The notes: generated from the sequence alone by a model not told the origin. A stretch of DNA of 60,000 nt from Membranipora membranacea (GCA_914767715.1 OU612069.1:11903387-11963386); one strand, 5' to 3'. Shown: positions 1 to 13,115, numbered from the stretch's first letter. A program made the numbers and translations.

Positions 1-40
1 CTTCTGAACTATCCATCAGAGATACCCATGCAACATTCCC

Positions 41-146
41 ATTCCCACAATGCAGTTTAATTTTGGAATTCTCAGAGAGAGCAGTTTCAAATTTGATGTG
101 ATGTGATATTCATGGGAATTCCAGAATAATGTTGCATTGTGGGAAT
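41..146. mobile_element. MITE family A (CCCACAATGCA ends)
   Basis: Inverted ends of about 30 bp: ATTCCCACAATGCAG at left, GCATTGTGGGAAT at right, with matching inner parts. Other copies are at 34942-35036, 43379-43476 and 57205-57465, with single ends elsewhere. It lies in the intron downstream of exon 329-430. Confidence 0.65.
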
Positions 147-328
147 CAAGGTGGACCAAAAACACTATGACAAAGCTAATTGATTATATCACTGTTTAAG
201 TTATCCCTGTGATCACCATGCTGCGTTCTATGTTACATCGCTGAGTTGTATTAATACTGCTTCAATGATGACAAAACTTTCCTTATCTAGATTAATTGAA
301 TTTATTGGTAGCCAATATTGATCTCTAC

Positions 329-3300
329 CTTTTTCCTATGTTCTTTCTCTTCCACATTGGGTAGCTTCTGAGTTGTAAGAGCCTCAAAGTAATCCCACTC
401 AAACTTCTTGGTGAGTGTGTTCACTCGTTTCTACATAAAAAGAAAAAAAATTACTGTCACCTTTCCAGCTATATGACATGATAAAACAGTTTGTTAAATT
501 GATTGAGTTCTACTGTTCTTTGTTTGCAAAGTTTAAATGAAAAACTAGATTCGCATTTTGAGGGAAACATAATTGCGACTCTACAATCAATTTTCACGCT
601 GATCCAAAATTATCTGAACATTTTTGTCTAACAATTCAATGTTAACAAAAACTTTCGGTGGTGTACAACTAAAATATAAAAGTGGGGTTTATCCTCCTTA
701 TTGTAAGTTGTCTTCTCCTACTCTGCATAAGTCTATGCGAACTGCAGCGTCTTACTGACATCTAGCAGCGCATATCTTCACTAAAGCTCAAGTGTAAAAC
801 AGAAAAATAATCCTACCATAATCTTATCGAGTTTCACTGTAGCGATGTCATTGAGAAGCTTTTCATTTTCTTCTCCATTTGGAGTTATTGGAATCCTCAT
901 GTTGTCATGCACATGGCAATACAGTGTTTGCTGAAATGAAATAGAAAACAAGATTGAAAAAAGTATATCATCCAGCGATGATTTCAAATTTTGTTGGTCG
1001 TAATCTGTGATAGTTGGGTATTTGGGTTAGTTGGGAGGAAGGGGCTTGTCAAAACAGGCTAGTATTTGGAAATACTAATCAGGCATGATAAAATTCACGT
1101 TGTCATGTAATTAAACGCAGAGTCCCCTCAAATATCAGGTCAGACACAACAACAAGATGCTGATAGTGATTAATTCGGCCGTCCTAGGACATCTATTTTG
1201 ACAATGCATTATGGGAATGATCTTTATTGTTATATATTGCTTTGGTCATTCCTTACACACTAAGGGTATACTCTAAAATGGGCCCAGCTGGCAGTCAACG
1301 TTCACACATAGAGGTGCATTGTGGGAACGTTCAGAACTATGAATTTTTTGGAAATGAGAAGTTATTTCTTCCTGCTCACACCTAAAGATGTGAAATTCTT
1401 GGTCTAAATAGCTTGATATAAATCATATCTCAGGACACTAACCTGGCACTCCTCAAAGTTATAGTAAATGAAGAAGATTTTAAGTTTTCCGGAACAGATC
1501 CAGAATCCTTTCCTAACATGAAGTACTAAGTTAGTCTCTCTGAATCTCTTATTGAATTCTTCAATTTTCAGCCTGTACTTCAGATATTTCTATAAAAAAT
1601 ATGCGATACAACAATTAGGACAGGAATCAGCAAGCCGATAACTTTGTTAACTAAGTTTAAACGCACCATGACCTAAAAACAGACCTGCTCTTAGGAACCA
1701 GGCTGGCGATTACTTCCAATTCTAATCAACTATTTGACTATTTGACATAAGCCATTTATCCTGAAGACTGGAAAGTGAGGCCTCTCTCTCTCTCTTTAAC
1801 TCTGTCATTCTTGTCTAGACTAATGCAACTTTGAGGGTCAAAGGAAATGATGCATCTGAGGGAGAAGAGGATTACAGAAATCCACAAACATTGCTTGCCT
1901 CGCAGTGAATATGGAGCTCAAGATGGGTTATCATGACTCATAGTCATCCTTCCACTACCACCTCATCTGAAAACCTACATAAGCGTACTAGGGTTATTGG
2001 AGCAAACAATGCCCACTCTCATGGGACTCCTGAGTAATGCAGAGGTCTTGGGTATATAAAATAAAGTTCTATTGATAGTACTTACATAATTCACTAGATG
2101 TAGCACGACCATGAGCATGATAAGGGCTGCTCCTCCAGGAATGAAGAACACAAATGTCATAAAACTCCAGAATGTTGGTGTTGATATGGTTGTTTCTGCT
2201 TTGTAGTGATTTAGAGCTCCGATAACAAGGAACCATGTACAGCAGCTGATGAAACTCACAATCTGTCAAATAAAATAATATAACCTTTAGCTATTTTCGA
2301 GCTAAGCCTATGATTGCGGCTTTGATCCCATAGTGCAGCAGTGTTTTGGAACTCCCAATTGTATTAGACCGCAGACATCCACATTAAAGGGATTGAACTT
2401 ACCGTCATCAATAATAATGGGTGTTTACTACCTTTTGGTATGTTATCGAACTATAAAATTATACAACTAGTATTTGCTATATACAATGGGATCTCAATTT
2501 TTCAATGATCTTATTTATATGACAGCCACTAAAGACAGTATATCAACCAGCTGTTCTATTGTATAAATGTTACATTGCGCAGTCATGGAGTTTGAGACAA
2601 ATTAATTAAACTCTCTAAATAATTCTTTCAGGAGTTTTCAGGAGTTATCTCCTATTGGTAAAAAGTGGGATAACTCAAAATTTAAAAAAAACTAATCCTT
2701 ACCACAACGGCTGATATATATAGACATGGCAGTGAGCAGTCTACAGCCTTCTGGAAGAATGTCACATTTGATGCCTCTGTAAGTGAGTGTAATATCTCTT
2801 TGAATTCTCCTTCAGTTACCTAGAAAATGGACAAAACCAAAATTTAGGGATGTTACTGGACGCATTGAAATCGAAGAGCATTGCTGCAACATGTTTTTGA
2901 CAGGTTCGAAACTTTCATGGAAATGCAATAGCTTTGCAGAATGACTGGGCCTTGTTTACAGTTCAAAACCACCTACTTCTATGGGGGTGGGGGGTTCTCG
3001 AGCGTCTAAACTGAAATTAAAAACCCTATTGCTGGCTGAGGTTATGATGGTTGTGATATTATAACACAATATGGCTGCTGATCTTGATCAACTTCCTGGA
3101 AGACAGATCAACCCAAATCTCTGACTTCACGAAAGATTCCCTCTCACTTAGATATCATAGTTTTGACATGTCAGTCTAAGAATGGTACGGTCAACTCTCA
3201 ATCATAGCAATGCATTTTAGGATGACGGTCATATTGTATCCAAATTTGAGATACATTGATCAACTCATGCTCCATCTATCACAGCTACATATGCTTTTTG

Positions 3301-4166
3301 CGTATCACATGAGCTAATATTAGCCTTGGTGTTAACAAATAAAAAAATAAATTCTGACCTGCAGACCACGCTTGGTCAAGGAGGAAGGTACCGCATAGTT
3401 TGGCTCTGCTCTCGGACACAGAAGATCACTTTGAGGGCAGTAAGTCTGACAGATACCCAACTCAGCATCTCGAGATTCAAACGTGGTATAGTTACAAGCT
3501 GTCACTTTCTTTATTACCGTACCGTTTGGATAAACTACAAAGAACCAGTGTGCATGAGACGTATGATTAAATATCCCGGAAGCAGGAAACGATCATGTCA
3601 ATTTCAGCGAATAAGGGTCGGGTGTGATCTAGTGGACCAATTTGACTGCAATTGAAGTTGCTTTCCTTTTGTGGTCGGAAATACAGACAAATTTAGAGGC
3701 GTAATACCTACAAAACCCACAAACATTAAGATCATAATATTAGCTTGTGTATTAGCTTGTGTATTTCTGAATCAAATTTAGCACTCCCCATCCCCAAATT
3801 TAAGAATTTGACTTCGGGTCATCACACCAAAGGCTTTATGAAGAAGCTACGGCTACGTGAATTAATTACTGTTCAATCTAACAGATACACATATATATGG
3901 TCAGCAAGGAATGTAGCCTGTGTTGGCTCTGATATTATTGGCTGTTGGGTGGGTTTCGTATGGTTTCCCATCCACCAGCCAATCAGAGCCAACACATGGC
4001 ATCAAAGAATGTAAATCAAACTCACTTGTTGTTATTTCCTTTTGTTCTGTGGCTGCATTATTATCATCTTTTGGAGCGTTGATTGGAGACTCCTCCCCTT
4101 CCTGTGGAGGTGCTGAGGGTTCTGGGTTTGATTTGTCACCTCCTCCAAAATGCCTCCCACCAGAAG
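329..4166 (-). CDS. Gene 1, 3' membrane module (partial, C-terminus beyond window)
   Basis: Minus-strand exons: 4026-4166 (linker rich in Pro, Glu, Asn; phase 1 in and out), 3359-3534, 2703-2819, 2086-2262, 1443-1589, 817-930 and 329-430 (donor GTAGAG to the left). The last six align exon by exon with gene 2: 176, 117, 177 (gene 2: 180), 147, 114 and 102 nt. The 3359-3534 exon encodes a Cys-rich segment with NGT and NYT sequons and five Cys, followed by NVT in the next exon. Two membrane spans follow (FISCCTWFLVIGAL; FWSFMTFVFFIPGGAALIML). The tail exon 1443-1589 differs from gene 2 at only 8 of 49 residues. The terminal exon, homologous to 54977-55159, must lie left of base 1. The family is not recognised. 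Topology is uncertain: the sequons suggest a lumenal or outside face, but no signal peptide or earlier span is visible. Confidence 0.8.
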
Positions 4167-4658
4167 CTGTCAAATACAAGAACAGCTATGTGAGAAATGG
4201 AGGTAGGTAAAAATATACATTTTTTTGGGCAGAAAGTTGTAATCAATTACGAAAACAACTTCTTAGGTGGAGAGGTGTAGGAAAACTTTGTAGAAAACTT
4301 TAGAGCAAGCTCTGTAAGAAGACTTAGTAGATTTTTCGGACAAAAATTTGCATAAAACAGTTTTACAAGCTGATGTATGAGGGACAGGAAAAACAGAGAA
4401 AGCCGTTGTGAAAGATGTGAAGATGTGAGACTTTTTTGGGAATAAAGAAACACGCAATCAAACATTCCTATTATTAAGTGTTGAATTTGCGTTCATGGGA
4501 AGGCTTCTATTTTTTTAATAACATAACCCAGTTGATTCACTTCAGAAGTAGCAAAATTGAATCTTTTGACGGTAACTAGGAATGAGATGAGATTCTTCTT
4601 TCCCTGATGACTTGCAGTTACCACTTTTGACAGAAACTCTAAATCATCATGATCTTAC

Positions 4659-4908
4659 ATGATGGCTTTTGTTTTCCTTTGCTTTGATGCGTTGCAGCCT
4701 TTAGAACATTCTGCTCTTTTCTTGGCGAGTCCAGTATTACCATAGCAGGAGCAGATGTTATCCCCACTTGGATTAGGATGCTATCCTGACTCATCTCTGA
4801 ACCTGAGTCCTCACCTGGCATACCCATCTGGTTATGCTCATGTCTCTGCTGTCGGCGCCGCTTCATGCGTCGCTTGTTTGCTGCCTTCTTTTTGTTTCCA
4901 CCACCCAT
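4659..4908 (-). CDS. Alternative first exon B (basic N-terminus, phase 1)
   Basis: ATG at 4908 opens 83 codons beginning MGGGNKKKAANKRRMKRRRQ, then an acidic Ser-rich part (GEDSGSEMSQDS) and a second basic part (SKGKQKPS). It ends at donor GTAAGATC in phase 1, which joins in frame to exon 4026-4166. The frame also stays open upstream to a possible acceptor near 4968, so it could instead be internal (phase 2 in). I chose the ATG because other exons of this locus start with the same kind of basic peptide. Confidence 0.65.
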
Positions 4909-5089
4909 TTTTCGGAGGCTGCTTTCTAGGTTCTGAATTCGACTCGATCCCTTGCTTATCCTGAATGTAGGATTTTTATTTCAACCCTGATATTTTTCCT
5001 GCCTAGTTTGCAAAAAAACAGGTGAACACTCTGTCACAAGCTCGTTTGTAGCACAAGTAGTTTTGACTGATTGCAAAAAAATCACTTAC

Positions 5090-5117
5090 AGTAAAATTCG
5101 ATGTCGTCTGTGATCAT
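5090..5117 (-). CDS. Possible short first exon (acidic, phase 1)
   Basis: ATG at 5117 followed by ITDDIEFY and a strong donor GTAAGTG; phase 1 joins in frame to exon 4026-4166. A good acceptor lies just upstream (after 5128), giving another reading as a 38-nt internal exon (5090-5127, phase 0 in, phase 2 out, His/Arg-rich) that would continue into the long form of exon B. The sequence alone does not decide between them. Confidence 0.35.
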
Positions 5118-5885
5118 GATGCGCTGTCTGTTTATCCAGAGATAATACAATCAGCTATGTAAACGTTGTAATCTGCTGCCAATTGCTGCCGATCTTACAA
5201 AACATATCACTGTGTCATTTAGAAAATTTCCCCCATGTTTAGTGCAACTCAAAAAATGACAGGAACAAATTAACACAGCAATATTGCAAACAGATGTAGC
5301 CTTATCTTTGTCGCAACTTATTGAAAATCCATATCATAGTTTATAAATCATGGCAATCAGCAAAAGGTCAAGTTTGAAATCATATAAACTAAAAAGGTCT
5401 GTATATCGCATTCTTGACTCATAAACAATTAGAGTGGGCCTGTACTCAAATATTAGCACTTCGAAATTGAGTTTATCCTGTATAACACACAAATTAATAC
5501 GTTACTGCATGTGGGCGTCAGAAGCCTTGTCACAAGCTTCAAAGGCTAGCACTGTGACAAGGCTAGGCGTCAGTGTTAGAGCATTGATGATTCCAGCCAG
5601 CTTGATGCCTCGAGTGTAATTTTGATCTCAACATGAATTTCCCTATTAAGTTTGAAAAGATACAGCGCATCAAGGGTAATCTGACAAAGATGCAGATGAT
5701 AAAATTTATCCAAACATTTTAATGTGTGAGAAAAGAACTTAATAGAAATATTTACAGATAAAGATAAGTGCCTCTAACATGTGAAGACAGGTGGCTTTGA
5801 AACGAGCGACGCAACGACATGGGCAACCTGCATAAGCAGACGGACAGGACCAGACTTGACAAGCTACAAATTCAAGATTGCAAAC

Positions 5886-5930
5886 CTGCAGTTTTCTTCT
5901 CTTTAATACCAGAGCTCAAGATCAAATTAA
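5886..5930 (-). CDS. Linker exon between TIR and membrane modules
   Basis: 45 nt with a good polypyrimidine acceptor (CTTTACCTTTCAG) and donor GTTTGC, phase 1 in and phase 1 out. Joined to the last TIR exon it reads MSHLNLILSSGIKEKKTA, and it joins in frame to 4026-4166. It is the only exon found between the two modules that keeps the frame open, so it is the key support for a TIR-membrane fusion. Confidence 0.5.
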
Positions 5931-7487
5931 CTGAAAGGTAAAGAGGTCTCTAGGAATGAGTGTGGAGTTATCTCATTACAGATCTATAAGACTGCAACAG
6001 GAAGTAGAATTAAGAGGCCCTGGCCAATGGTATCCAATGTGTTGGCTCTGATTGGTGGGTGGGAGAAGAAGAGCCAATGCCAGTGGTTGTGACATCAGCC
6101 CTTGTTTGTATTGATGGTAATGGTGAGCTTTGTGTTTCAAGAAACTCATGCTGATTTTGATTCCTTTGTTGTCCTGATGGTACAGCTTAACATGACAATG
6201 AGCTCTTAATCCAACTATTGACCAGCTCATTGTATGGGTTGAGCTAGACCATCGACCGCAGTGATTGGCGATGAAGTTATCTATGTCGTGCGCAAAGTAC
6301 CAATACCATAGTTTTGCGTTGGAATACAAGATTTGTAGCAGCTTTAAGGCAATCTTTTTTGATGAGCTAGAACTTATTTGTAAAAAGAAAAAGGATCACA
6401 TAACTTCAACAGCCTAACACTAAGCGTGAGGAGTAATATCCGGTTGAGCCATTCGATTACAATGATCAAAATTCTGTTCCCATAGGCTTTTAGCCCTCTG
6501 ATCGACCTCTTTCTTTCCTTTTTTGGAGTTTAAATTAGAATTTTAGGCCCCTGATCCACTACTCACAATTTATTGCCATAGATCTACATTGGAAAAGAAG
6601 AGCAAGCTTTAGTTAGTCATCTCAGTGCACACTATGGGGCCAAGCTGATAAATTGATTATTGTAGACTGACTCTGACCAAATTCAATGAAAAAGTATTGA
6701 TTGTCTCCAGCATCAATTCCAGTTATTCTATACAATGCAAATCATATAAATAATAAATAATATTAAATTCCTACTGCGGCGATGATGACAGATTAAAAGT
6801 GTTATTAAATTATCTGAAAACCAATGTGTGCAAACTTCACTCCTGCTATAGTTCTCACTATAGCAATTTACAATAGTAGTTGTTGGGGATAATTGAAGAA
6901 TTCTAGTTTCCTTACTTGACTTTTAATTTATTGATTTTTCTGACAGTTGCTCTTTTGTAAAATTGCTACTCTAGTGATTGTGGCCTGAGTTGGAGTTGGA
7001 GATAAAAAACCATGTCACTGTATACTATAGTGTGAAAGTTTTTTCTCCAACTAACTACCCTAAGTTGGTGGCGTTAATTACTGGCTCCTTTCAAACCGTA
7101 CCGGACCCTAACCAGAGAAACTAAAGAAAGTAATCATTCCATTGGCCATAAATAAAGTTTTTAATGATTTTGTTGACAAAGAAATCAGGCCATCAGAAAA
7201 CCAAATATCCGATAATGCAATTTAACTTTAGAAAAAAATAAATAGCCAAGGAGAATCTTTATGATATCACCCTATATCAGGTTTCAAAATCAAGTGGTCC
7301 AACCTGTCTGCAAACAGAGAGCAACTTGGTGCAGAAATTGCAGCATCGCCATTAAAGCAATTACTGTTTCGCCACCCATGCTTCGGGATGTGGCGTGTGA
7401 TAAGACATCTGACTTTTTTTTACTAATGAACTAATCAACCTCCCTGCAATGAGTGCTTTCGAGTGAATAAACAATGATGACACATAC

Positions 7488-7545
7488 CTCCCGCGCCACC
7501 AATCTTGGAGCGCTTCATGTGTTTCTGTGCATTATTCCTCGGCAT
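7488..7545 (-). CDS. Alternative first exon (MPRNNAQKHMKRSK..., phase 1)
   Basis: ATG at 7545 begins MPRNNAQKHMKRSKIGGAG, then donor GTATGTG in phase 1. It joins in frame to 5886-5930 or 4026-4166 and would bypass the TIR domain. Its Gly-rich end resembles the end of the shared exon 22716-22803. It lies next to a local tandem duplication (7541-7686 and 7689-7829). Confidence 0.5.
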
Positions 7546-7829
7546 GCTGACTTGTTGATGGTGATGACTAAATAGGAAAATAACTCTAGCGACAGAGCCC
7601 TGCTTGCTTCTCGAGTGATTTCTTCTCTAAATGCTGTCCCAATCTCTCTCAGATGATTGATGATCAATTCAGGACAATAGCAATCCTCGGCATGTTGGCT
7701 TGTTGATGGCTGTGCTGGTTCGATAATATATATGTATATCTCTAGCGACAATGCTATTCTTGTTTCTAGAGCGAGTTATTTCTTTGAATGCTGTGAAGGC
7801 TCCTGTGACTGGCGGTCAATTCGGAACAG
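7541..7829. repeat. Local tandem duplication, two diverged copies of about 145 bp
   Basis: Copies 7541-7686 and 7689-7829 share CGGCATG..GACTTGTTGATGG, CTCTAGCGACA and a GGTCAATTC-like end. The first copy contains the ATG of exon 7488-7545; the matching ATG in the second copy is not followed by a donor. Confidence 0.6.
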
Positions 7830-8060
7830 GATAGAGACAAGGGTTAATGCCCTAGACGTTGTGCAGTATCACCAGAGGTAGGATGAGGTATCTTTTGATG
7901 CATTATATCCTTTTTTAGTATTTTTAATTGATCACCAATGAGGGATTCGTTAACCGAAATACCAGTTTTCCCCGTGGAATTCTTTTACTGACGAGCAATA
8001 GAGTGCATGTGGACTGCGACGATGGCTGACTGTATTCTTTGCCAGTGACAAGTCAAGCTT

Positions 8061-8127
8061 GTAAGCCCTGTGAAGATCTGTCAGCCCTGTGAAGCTATGT
8101 CAGCCCTGCGAAGCTATGTCAGCCCTG
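8061..8127. repeat. 19-bp tandem repeat, about 3.5 units
   Basis: Unit GTCAGCCCTGTGAAGCTAT repeated with few changes. Confidence 0.8.
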
Positions 8128-10247
8128 GGTGTTTTGTAGAGCAAGCACTATACTACTCCACCTTAGAAGACATATCCATCGCTTCCTTTTAATTTATTCT
8201 GCAGAACTAAGTTTGCCAACTCTGTGATTATTTATTGATTCGTGGAAATTAGATGTTTGCTATTGTATATTTTAACACCATTAGACGTTGACGATGTCTC
8301 TCGCACCTAGCTCAAGGCACTACACTGTACTAAGCATTAGAAATTCCCGCCCACTTTCTTCTTGGACGTAAACGAGAGTTTAATATGTTATATCAGTGTT
8401 GCTCCTTCGCTGAAATGAACAGTATCAATCAGGAAATACAGAAGTCCTCTTTTCTCCTTTGTTGCAATAAGGAGCATGCAATATCTGTGTTATCCTGTTA
8501 TCCTGCTTCGCTAGTAGTTTTGCTGTAGATCTTCTGTTGATGTTGCGACTTTGTTGGAATGTACATTTGTAGTTAGGAAAAACAGAAGTCGTCTATTCTC
8601 CTTTGTCTTTGATTTATTGATGAAAACTCTTTTGTTGTTGCAAATAAGAAGCTTACAATGTTTTGCTATGTACTATCCTGTCATCCTGTTCCGCTAGAAT
8701 TGTTGATTATTGAATGTTTACTTCTTTGTCAGTGAGTTAGATATTATTTTTCAGTAGCAATTATATGGATGATGCTTTTTCCATTATTTCTCTATTTGCT
8801 CAATATATTGATGGGCAGCTATTCGCCAATCTGACACAATTTGTTTTAACTGACATGCATTACTTTTGTTTGAAAAGATCATTCAACTCAATGCTTTGGG
8901 AATAATGGCTACTTCTGTTATTGATCTTAAAAAAGAAGCAGAAGAAAACATGCCATTTAAGATTCTGTTTGATACCATTGCACTGCAGTTTGAGTTCTGA
9001 TTGACTAGCTTTTAAATTTGTATAAGCCTAAATGTCGAATCAATTAGCTGCCAACAAGCTAAGAGCTAATAATGCAGGGTCGTAGGTTAGAGAAAATATT
9101 AGGGGAGGCGAGAATCCACGAGGGTGCGAAGCAACATAAGAATGGATGGTGTAAGCTCCTACCATGCATTCTCGGACGAAGCCCCAACCTCTCATTAGAA
9201 AATGGAAATCCTAAAGGTTTGATTCTTACACCGATTATTCAATTATGTTTTTTTAAGCCACTTTATTTAGCTTTCTAGGGGAGGCAATGCGTCTCTGCTG
9301 CCCCTATAACTACTGGCCTTTGGTGGCTATTTATAATACTGGTAAAAATCAGAGACAGCAGTGATAATTAGTTGTTGTGTATATCTTGTCTTGATAATAT
9401 TACTGTCTAAAGGCCAAAGTTTTGCATGATGGAGCTAGGATCTTTTTATGATATCCAATTTTATTTTTACCAGAGCTCACCAACTGTTTTATAAATTACC
9501 CCAGGGTATTTCAACAGTGGAACACAAATAAATCTGTATCTATAAAGGCAAGACTCAATAGGCTGAAAGATTCCATGATAGATGACATAGATTCATAGTA
9601 GACTTAAAAGACGAAAGGCAAGCAGGTGAAAATACTTGTAAGATTGCCAGACATGAAAAGCAGAAACTATCTTCATGTAAGAAAAGAGAGGATAATAAGC
9701 AATTGTATAATGGGATGTCGTTGAATTGTTGTTCTCATCGGACTACGCCATTGGAAGCATTCTCATTTTAACATAATATGTTTAGAAAAATGTGGCCTAT
9801 TTCAGTCTTAAAACGTTGTTAATTTTTTAACCCTATGAATAGATTTTACGATAGGCTATGAAATCCAGAATGCTGGTCATCTACGTGGTCCAACATTTTT
9901 CTCCGCAACAAACAAGGTACAGCAGACCGAGAATTGCAGTTCTAATTTGTTCACACATTTTGACGGATATTGGATAATTTACTGGAGCTGTTATTGATAC
10001 TGAATGATTTTTTGACAAATCAATATGTTGGACCTTAGTCTAAATACAAGAGCATATTATAGAATTATCCCAATCCAAGACATATACCAATGAAATACCT
10101 GTTTTTTTATGTATAATGTTACCAATACTACAGAGGATTTCAATATGGAGGGTTGTGCCACAACTCCGTTTAACCTCAGACTTCACTCTTAAACACGCCT
10201 TTTCGAATCTTGAATACGCCCTGATTTCAAAAAGCTAAAAAACTTAC

Positions 10248-13071
10248 GGTGTGACATGAGCATCTTTGTGAGGTCCTCGAAGCAATTCTGGTCTGTAAGA
10301 CTGAGCGTCTTTGTGTACCCGTGAAGTGAAGGTGGGAGGGGTACGTCAGGCCCCAACAGAATGATCACCTTCTGTTTTCTTTCCTCCTGCAAAGATTAAG
10401 GAGAAGAAGCTTTGAGAGCTCTGCTGAGAGCTTTGCTGAGAGCTTTTGAGAGCTGAGAGAGAAAGCTGTGTTGAGACTATGGCCTATGCCAACTGTCCTC
10501 ACATATTATTGCCAGCTATAACACTATCAATTGCCAAGACTATGACTGACCATACGTAAGAAGTCTGCTGTTACTAGGAAGTTTTGCTTGTCTAATGTCT
10601 GTCGATAATAAAATATTTATCAGCAATGCAATAGTACAGCATAAGTTTGTGACTTTGTGACTACATCAAATAGCCATGTAATTCGTCTCAAAGCACATGC
10701 CTTATTTATGATAATCACAAACTTTGCAACTCCTATGATTGTATTAAACGTGGAAAATACTAAGCATTTCTAAAAATAATCAAACTGAGTATCAATCCCC
10801 TTTTTCTAGGCATGGTACGGGTGAGGGTATGATATGAGTCCCCCCCCCCCCCCCTACTAGTCCTAAGAGATGTTATATTACACCCTTGCCTTGTGAGTGT
10901 CTCATAGTAAGCAGGAAGTTGATTGACAAGTCAAGCTTAATTCGCTCACTTTCTTCTGATAATCCGCAGGCAAAAAGGCCTGCAGCCTGGCTGAATGGTT
11001 GGGGAAGCAATTCCGAATGTAGGCAATCTTGATCAAACTTAATCCAATAATTGTATTATATAATTTTGTTGTCAAACTACGATCTTCTTTATGAATGTTT
11101 TCCATTCAGCGACAGAACAAATCAGGAAAAGCGGAGCGACAAAGAAAATATAAAGTAGTAGTAAAATTAACATGATTTTAAATTAATATTCACTGACCTC
11201 TTGTAGAACATGAGGGACAGCGGTGATGAAATTCTTCAGATCGTTGTCTACAAACTCCTGAGTGCAATGAAGCACCGTCCTCTGACTAAGTCCCATACAG
11301 AGCATCAGATTCTGTGTAGCGTTCAGCTCAGATTTAAAGTCCTTCTCTGAAGTCATAACCTTCAGGTCATGTGGGCTGTGTAAACGAAAGCAAACATCAA
11401 GATGTAACAAGCTAGACAACATAGAGGTGCACAAACTTGAGATAGTTATCTCCTATACTGTGGTCTACACTTGCTGAGCCGACTGCGGAAATTCTAAATC
11501 ATCAACAGTTATTCTGAGGTAACAACCAATTTGTCTGCGATGAAAGTTTTTGCAGTGATAGATGTTGCAAAGCAAAGCTATGAAGAAATATCATAATCAC
11601 GTGACTCTATGTTGAGAGCAAACAGTAAGTTTACATGCTATCAAAGGACAAAATATGCAAACACTAAGCGCTACCACAGCACATTACATATAACCAGTCT
11701 ATTGTAAACTTGATTGGCATATTTGGAGTTATCTTCTGCGAAATGTTGGTAAGACAACTTGAAGACAGCTACATAAAACTACCGTATTTTTACATTTGAC
11801 CATCGTTCACATTCCTATTCTCAATCTTGAGGCTGATTAAAGTTTCACTGCACCTCATTACATGCGTCTTTATTCAAACATATCCCATAAACAACCTCAT
11901 ATGCTAGGAATGAATTCTAGTCATGCGCATTCAGTTTGCTTTTCAACGCTTTCACTCGCAAGCAACTTATAATAGTGCAATACCATCACATTTCCATTTC
12001 AATGCATGTTCACTGCAATGCATTTATCTATAACTATATGTGCATGATCCAACATCACAAACATACATGTAATAATGTATAAAATATAACAGATTTCAAA
12101 CTTTACTTCTTAATCTTTTCATTTGCTTTCTTCGCCCTGAAATGCGGAAATGAGGAAAGAGGTTTTACTACATTGCAATAATCAATGATGAGATTGAAAG
12201 TAGAAATATATTCATAGCAGGGCATGTTAATGAAACCAGGTCAATGACAACACAACTCCCTAATAAATCCAGTTTTAAATTGCATTGTGGGAAAAGTGTT
12301 TACATGCCCTATTATTCAATATTGATGTTAAGAATAGATAATTATACAGTGATATCGATCTGATGGTATGATTTGAAAGATAAATAGCTAAGTTGATGAA
12401 ATATCCTTTAAAGCGGAGAAAAAAATAGAGTTTATAATGAATTGTGACTATTGTGTGATTTGAAACCAGAGAACTATTGGCTAGTAAGTTTGTTACCTTT
12501 TGCTGCATGTCAAAATTAAAACACAATGTAGGATAACATTAGGAACCACAACAATAATGAAACTATCAGCATCTAAGGGTTTTAGATTAGTATTGAAAGG
12601 CTAGAAGTTTGATTTGATTAGTCAGAGGCACTGCGTTTTAGGCACCCTTAGCAAATGTTTGTGTACCAAAAATTATATGTATTAACATTATATCATATCG
12701 GTCAATTTCTAAATACTTGGATGGCGACAGAGTTGAGCCTGCAGTTATGGGTAGACTGCAAGGGGAGACAATTTGTGAAATAATACCATCCCCAGATCTC
12801 AGTGACCATCCTAGTAACTTTGGATTTCAGCGAGTGCCATCGCAATGTTAATCAGAGGTAAAGGACAACTCAAATGTTTTCAAACTTGATAGGACATTTT
12901 ACCTGTTCTCAATGATGGTGACATAATGTTCAACCTGTTCCTGATCCTCTACAGCTGAGGAATGGTAGAAGAAGACATGGAAGTGATCATCAGTCTCCAG
13001 AGGAGACGGCCCATCCATAATCTCCTCCTGGGGTTCTCCAGGCTCCGAGGCATTGTCCTCAGACTCTGAGC
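10248..13071 (-). CDS. TIR domain, four exons
   Basis: Minus-strand exons 12903-13071 (phase 1 in, 2 out), 12107-12136 (30-nt microexon, 2 to 2), 11198-11375 (2 to 0) and 10248-10386 (0 to 1). The first begins acidic (SESEDNASEPGEPQEE), then DDHFHVFFYHS, a TIR box-1-like strand. The microexon supplies a Lys-rich helix (AKKANEKIK). Next come LKVMTSEKDF (box-2-like), LSQRTVLHCTQEFVDND (the typical Ser-Arg-Thr-Val strand and following helix), KVIILLGPDVPLPPSL (strand E and the Pro segment) and CFEDLTKML at the box-3 position. About 140 residues is normal for a TIR domain. The usual W-C-x-x-E that carries the catalytic Glu of SARM1-type NADases is not visible (FVDNDLKNF instead), so an adaptor or signalling role is more likely than NAD cleavage. 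The gene is otherwise unidentified. Confidence 0.75.
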
Positions 13072-13115
13072 CTATAAATACAGGGTAATGAGTATAGAAA
13101 AATGGTTATCGAGAG

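Larger units (their letters stand above)
5931..10247. other. Intron-scale DNA with little content
   Basis: Apart from exon 7488-7545, the duplication at 7541-7829 and the 19-bp repeat at 8061-8127 I see no gene. A plus-strand ORF at 9072-9278 lies in repeat-like sequence and has no splice or homology support. Confidence 0.5.

Noticed and set aside
1975-2085. Extension of the membrane exon ORF past the donor
   Set aside because: Comparison with gene 2 places the donor at NY/GTAAGT; the extra residues are intron read-through.
5976-6329. 117-residue minus ORF
   Set aside because: No ATG-donor structure that fits, low-complexity and His/Leu-rich; looks like an open frame by chance in intron DNA.
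9072-9278. Plus-strand ORF MQGRRLEKILGEARIHEG
   Set aside because: Basic start, but no donor fits, it is on the opposite strand, and it lies in repeat-like sequence.
10410-10470. GCTGAGAGCTTT-like short repeats
   Set aside because: Simple low-complexity repeat, no further signal.
10840-10854. C-run, and G-runs near 19096, 27861 and 27969
   Set aside because: Homopolymers of the kind common in such genomes and prone to sequencing error.
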